Made by a program: the position numbers and the translations under genes | Assembly (NCBI GenBank): GCA_900549335.1 | Contig: UROJ01000072.1 | Coordinates: forward strand, 1 to 7,559 | Direction: 5' to 3' | Source of the DNA: an uncultured Collinsella sp. | Lineage (GTDB): Bacteria; Actinomycetota; Coriobacteriia; Coriobacteriales; Coriobacteriaceae | Length of the DNA: 7,559 nucleotides | Notes under the pieces: model-generated | The model's database searches: none | Seen by the model: the letters and a program-made list of their open reading frames with translations, nothing else | Told to the model about the DNA's origin: nothing | Shown here: positions 6,890 to 7,559 of the stretch, piece after piece | Layout: the number at the start of each line of letters is the position of its first letter | Numbering within the stretch: the first letter of the stretch is position 1

Positions 6890-7200
6890 TACTCGCTCTC
6901 CCCCTCTCCCAAAATGGACGGCACGCGGAAGTAGCGGTCGCGCGCGCTGCCGGCGTTTTCGAGCGCGACGTCGAGCGGCAGGTCGCGCTCGGGCTCGCGC
7001 AGGTCATCGCCCATCACGTTGGACAGGCTTCCGATGGGATGGAACGTGGGCTCCACGTCGGGCAAGTCATATTGCAAGACGGGCTCGAGCATCTGGACGG
7101 CGTCGTTCATGTAGGACGTCATCTGGGTGAGCTCGTCATCGGTCAGTGCGATCTTTGCGTACTCGGCGATGCCGCGCACGTCTTTCTCGCTGAGTGCCAT
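6889..7200 (-). CDS. gatC: Asp/Glu-tRNA(Asn/Gln) amidotransferase subunit C
   Basis: GatC is the small belt subunit that wraps around GatA and GatB and stabilises the complex. The 103-aa product starts MALSEKDVRGIAEYAKIALT and shows the usual GatC ending (DVALENAGSARDRYFRVPSIL). Length and order match the family. I chose the ATG at 7200 because GGAAGGGAG lies 5 nt upstream. An in-frame ATG at 7218 would place that site inside the coding region and add six residues not typical of GatC. It is the first gene of the gatCAB operon, and its stop overlaps the gatA start by 1 nt, so synthesis of the subunits is probably coupled. The proposed promoter lies about 35 bp upstream. Confidence 0.96.
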   Translation of the reverse strand: MALSEKDVRGIAEYAKIALTDDELTQMTSYMNDAVQMLEPVLQYDLPDVEPTFHPIGSLSNVMGDDLREPERDLPLDVALENAGSARDRYFRVPSILGEGESE

Positions 7201-7205
7201 AGGCG

Positions 7206-7214
7206 CTCCCTTCC
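7206..7214 (-). promoter_or_regulatory. Ribosome binding site of gatC
   Basis: On the minus strand GGAAGGGAG lies 5 nt before the ATG at 7200. It decides the start in favour of this codon over the in-frame ATG at 7218, which precedes the site. Confidence 0.75.
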
Positions 7215-7235
7215 GCATAACAGATAAACCGCTCT

Positions 7236-7241
7236 AGTATA
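7236..7241 (-). promoter_or_regulatory. Candidate -10 box of the gatCAB promoter
   Basis: On the minus strand TATACT (5 of 6 matches to TATAAT) is preceded directly by TTG. This would give a transcript start near 7229 and a leader of about 28 nt before gatC. No good -35 hexamer is seen at 16-18 bp. A TTGGCT lies too close upstream to pair with this box. Confidence 0.5.
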
Positions 7242-7314
7242 CAAGCCAACGCCGCTTGGAGCAGGTGCTTTACCTAAATGCAGCGAAAACGTAACGAGGG
7301 CGGCGGGCTGGCAG

Positions 7315-7338
7315 GCTGCGGACTGGCGGTTCCGCAGC
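7315..7338. repeat. 8-bp GC inverted repeat upstream of gatC
   Basis: GCTGCGGA (7315-7322) and TCCGCAGC (7331-7338) pair perfectly around an 8-nt loop. No T-run follows on either strand. The right arm runs into the first of the 21-bp repeats. It could be a weak terminator for the gene entering from the right, or simply part of this structured spacer. Confidence 0.5.
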
Positions 7339-7407
7339 GAAACCGCACCGTGCATAGCGAAAACCGTACTGCCCGCAACGAAAACCGCGCCGTCCACAAC
7401 GAAAACC
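7334..7407. repeat. Four phased 20/21-bp tandem repeats with a CGAAAACC core
   Basis: The core CGAAA(A)CC occurs at 7338, 7358, 7379 and 7400, spaced 20, 21 and 21 bp; the first copy lacks one A. The bases before the core are also similar (GCAG, ATAG, GCAA, ACAA). An isolated fifth copy, GCAGCGAAAACG, lies at 7281-7292. A 21-bp spacing is two helical turns, which would put the cores on one face of the DNA. The array lies about 100-170 bp upstream of the proposed gatC promoter. It could be a protein-binding array or a decayed repeat. It is too short-period and spacer-poor to be CRISPR. Confidence 0.75.
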
Positions 7408-7465
7408 ATCACAACATTCGACGCTTTTCGCCAAAGTCGAGTTTTTCATCGAATGTTGTGATGGT
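7405..7465. repeat. Perfect 17-bp inverted repeat
   Basis: ACCATCACAACATTCGA (7405-7421) is the exact reverse complement of 7449-7465, separated by 27 bp. Within the spacer GTCGA (7436-7440) could pair with TCGAC (7418-7422), giving a competing smaller hairpin. The left arm overlaps the last CGAAAACC core. On the minus strand the stem is followed by TTTTCG, so it could act as a terminator for the leftward gene ending at 7526. Confidence 0.7.
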
Positions 7466-7477
7466 CTGGAAGCCCCG

Positions 7478-7512
7478 ACCACCACAAAAATGCCTGTCCC
7501 CATTGTGGTGGT
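7478..7512. repeat. Perfect 10-bp inverted repeat with a GGGGACAGGCA loop
   Basis: ACCACCACAA (7478-7487) pairs exactly with TTGTGGTGGT (7503-7512) around a 15-nt loop. On the minus strand the loop reads TGGGGACAGGCATTT. It lies 13 bp past the stop codon of the gene entering from the right. It may be part of a terminator or a REP-like palindrome. Confidence 0.6.
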
Positions 7513-7525
7513 TCTGAACGATGTC

Positions 7526-7559
7526 TTATGCCGAGGCCTTGGCCTTGCGGCGCTTGCGG
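7526..7559 (-). CDS. C-terminal end of an unidentified leftward gene
   Basis: In one minus-strand frame the last bases read ten codons, RKRRKAKASA, and then TAA at 7526-7528. The strongly basic Lys/Arg/Ala tail with GC-rich codons, and the structured non-coding DNA after the stop, support a true gene end. Basic tails like this occur on many nucleic-acid-binding proteins. Ten residues are too few to name it. It runs in the same direction as gatCAB but is about 325 bp away, so it is probably a separate transcript. Confidence 0.5.
   Translation of the reverse strand, partial: RKRRKAKASA

Noticed and set aside
5831..6934. Long open frame of 367 codons on the plus strand opposite gatA
   Set aside because: It is antisense to gatA and gatC, with a Gly/Ala/His/Arg-rich composition and no recognisable motifs, so it is a shadow of the coding strand.
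7334..7407. CRISPR array
   Set aside because: The period is only 21 bp and the similar part of each unit is about 12 bp, leaving no room for spacers. No cas gene is in the window.
7143..7412. Minus-strand 89-codon frame overlapping the start of gatC
   Set aside because: It crosses the gatC promoter and ribosome binding site in another frame and resembles no known protein.
7278..7517. Possible 79-aa protein with a heptad-like repeat (RNRTVHS, ENRTARN, ENRAVHN)
   Set aside because: The amino-acid repeat follows directly from the 21-bp DNA repeats. The frame runs through two palindromes and has only a weak start signal, so a non-coding explanation is simpler.

Overview
The window looks like a chromosomal segment of a high-GC Gram-positive bacterium. 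The gene content, the actinobacterial style of GatB, the strong GGAGG-type ribosome binding sites and the GC-rich intergenic hairpins suggest the class Coriobacteriia, perhaps a Collinsella-like gut organism. That placement is an inference from style, not from a marker gene.

Left part (1-3352): a putative transport locus. Two half-size ABC exporter-fold genes are read leftward, the second cut by the window edge. Their stop and start codons abut, so they probably encode the two halves of one heterodimeric transporter. An AraC/XylS-type regulator is read rightward, divergently, from a 114-bp shared control region that holds a 19-bp imperfect dyad. This layout resembles AraC-linked YbtPQ/IrtAB-like transporter loci. 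Metal-chelate or siderophore handling is the most plausible guess, but the substrate is not shown by the sequence.

Middle part (3353-3698): about 350 bp of non-coding DNA between the convergent regulator and gatB genes, densely structured. It holds two diverged tandem copies of a roughly 130-bp module, each starting with a GC-rich hairpin with an AAC loop. A third GC hairpin follows, then a perfect 34-bp inverted repeat that ends 7 bp from the gatB stop codon.

Right part (3699-7200): a complete leftward gatC-gatA-gatB operon for the tRNA-dependent amidotransferase that makes Gln-tRNA(Gln) and/or Asn-tRNA(Asn). Both junctions are 1-nt TAATG overlaps. GatC and GatA are ordinary. GatB is long (558 aa) because of an insertion of about 60-70 residues in its N-terminal half.

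Far right (7201-7559): a predicted gatC promoter, then about 250 bp with an 8-bp hairpin, four phased 21-bp repeats sharing a CGAAAACC core, a perfect 17-bp inverted repeat and a perfect 10-bp inverted repeat. The last bases hold the final ten codons, very basic, of another leftward gene. No new defence or mobile system is evident. The unexplained content is the two structured intergenic regions and the GatB insertion.
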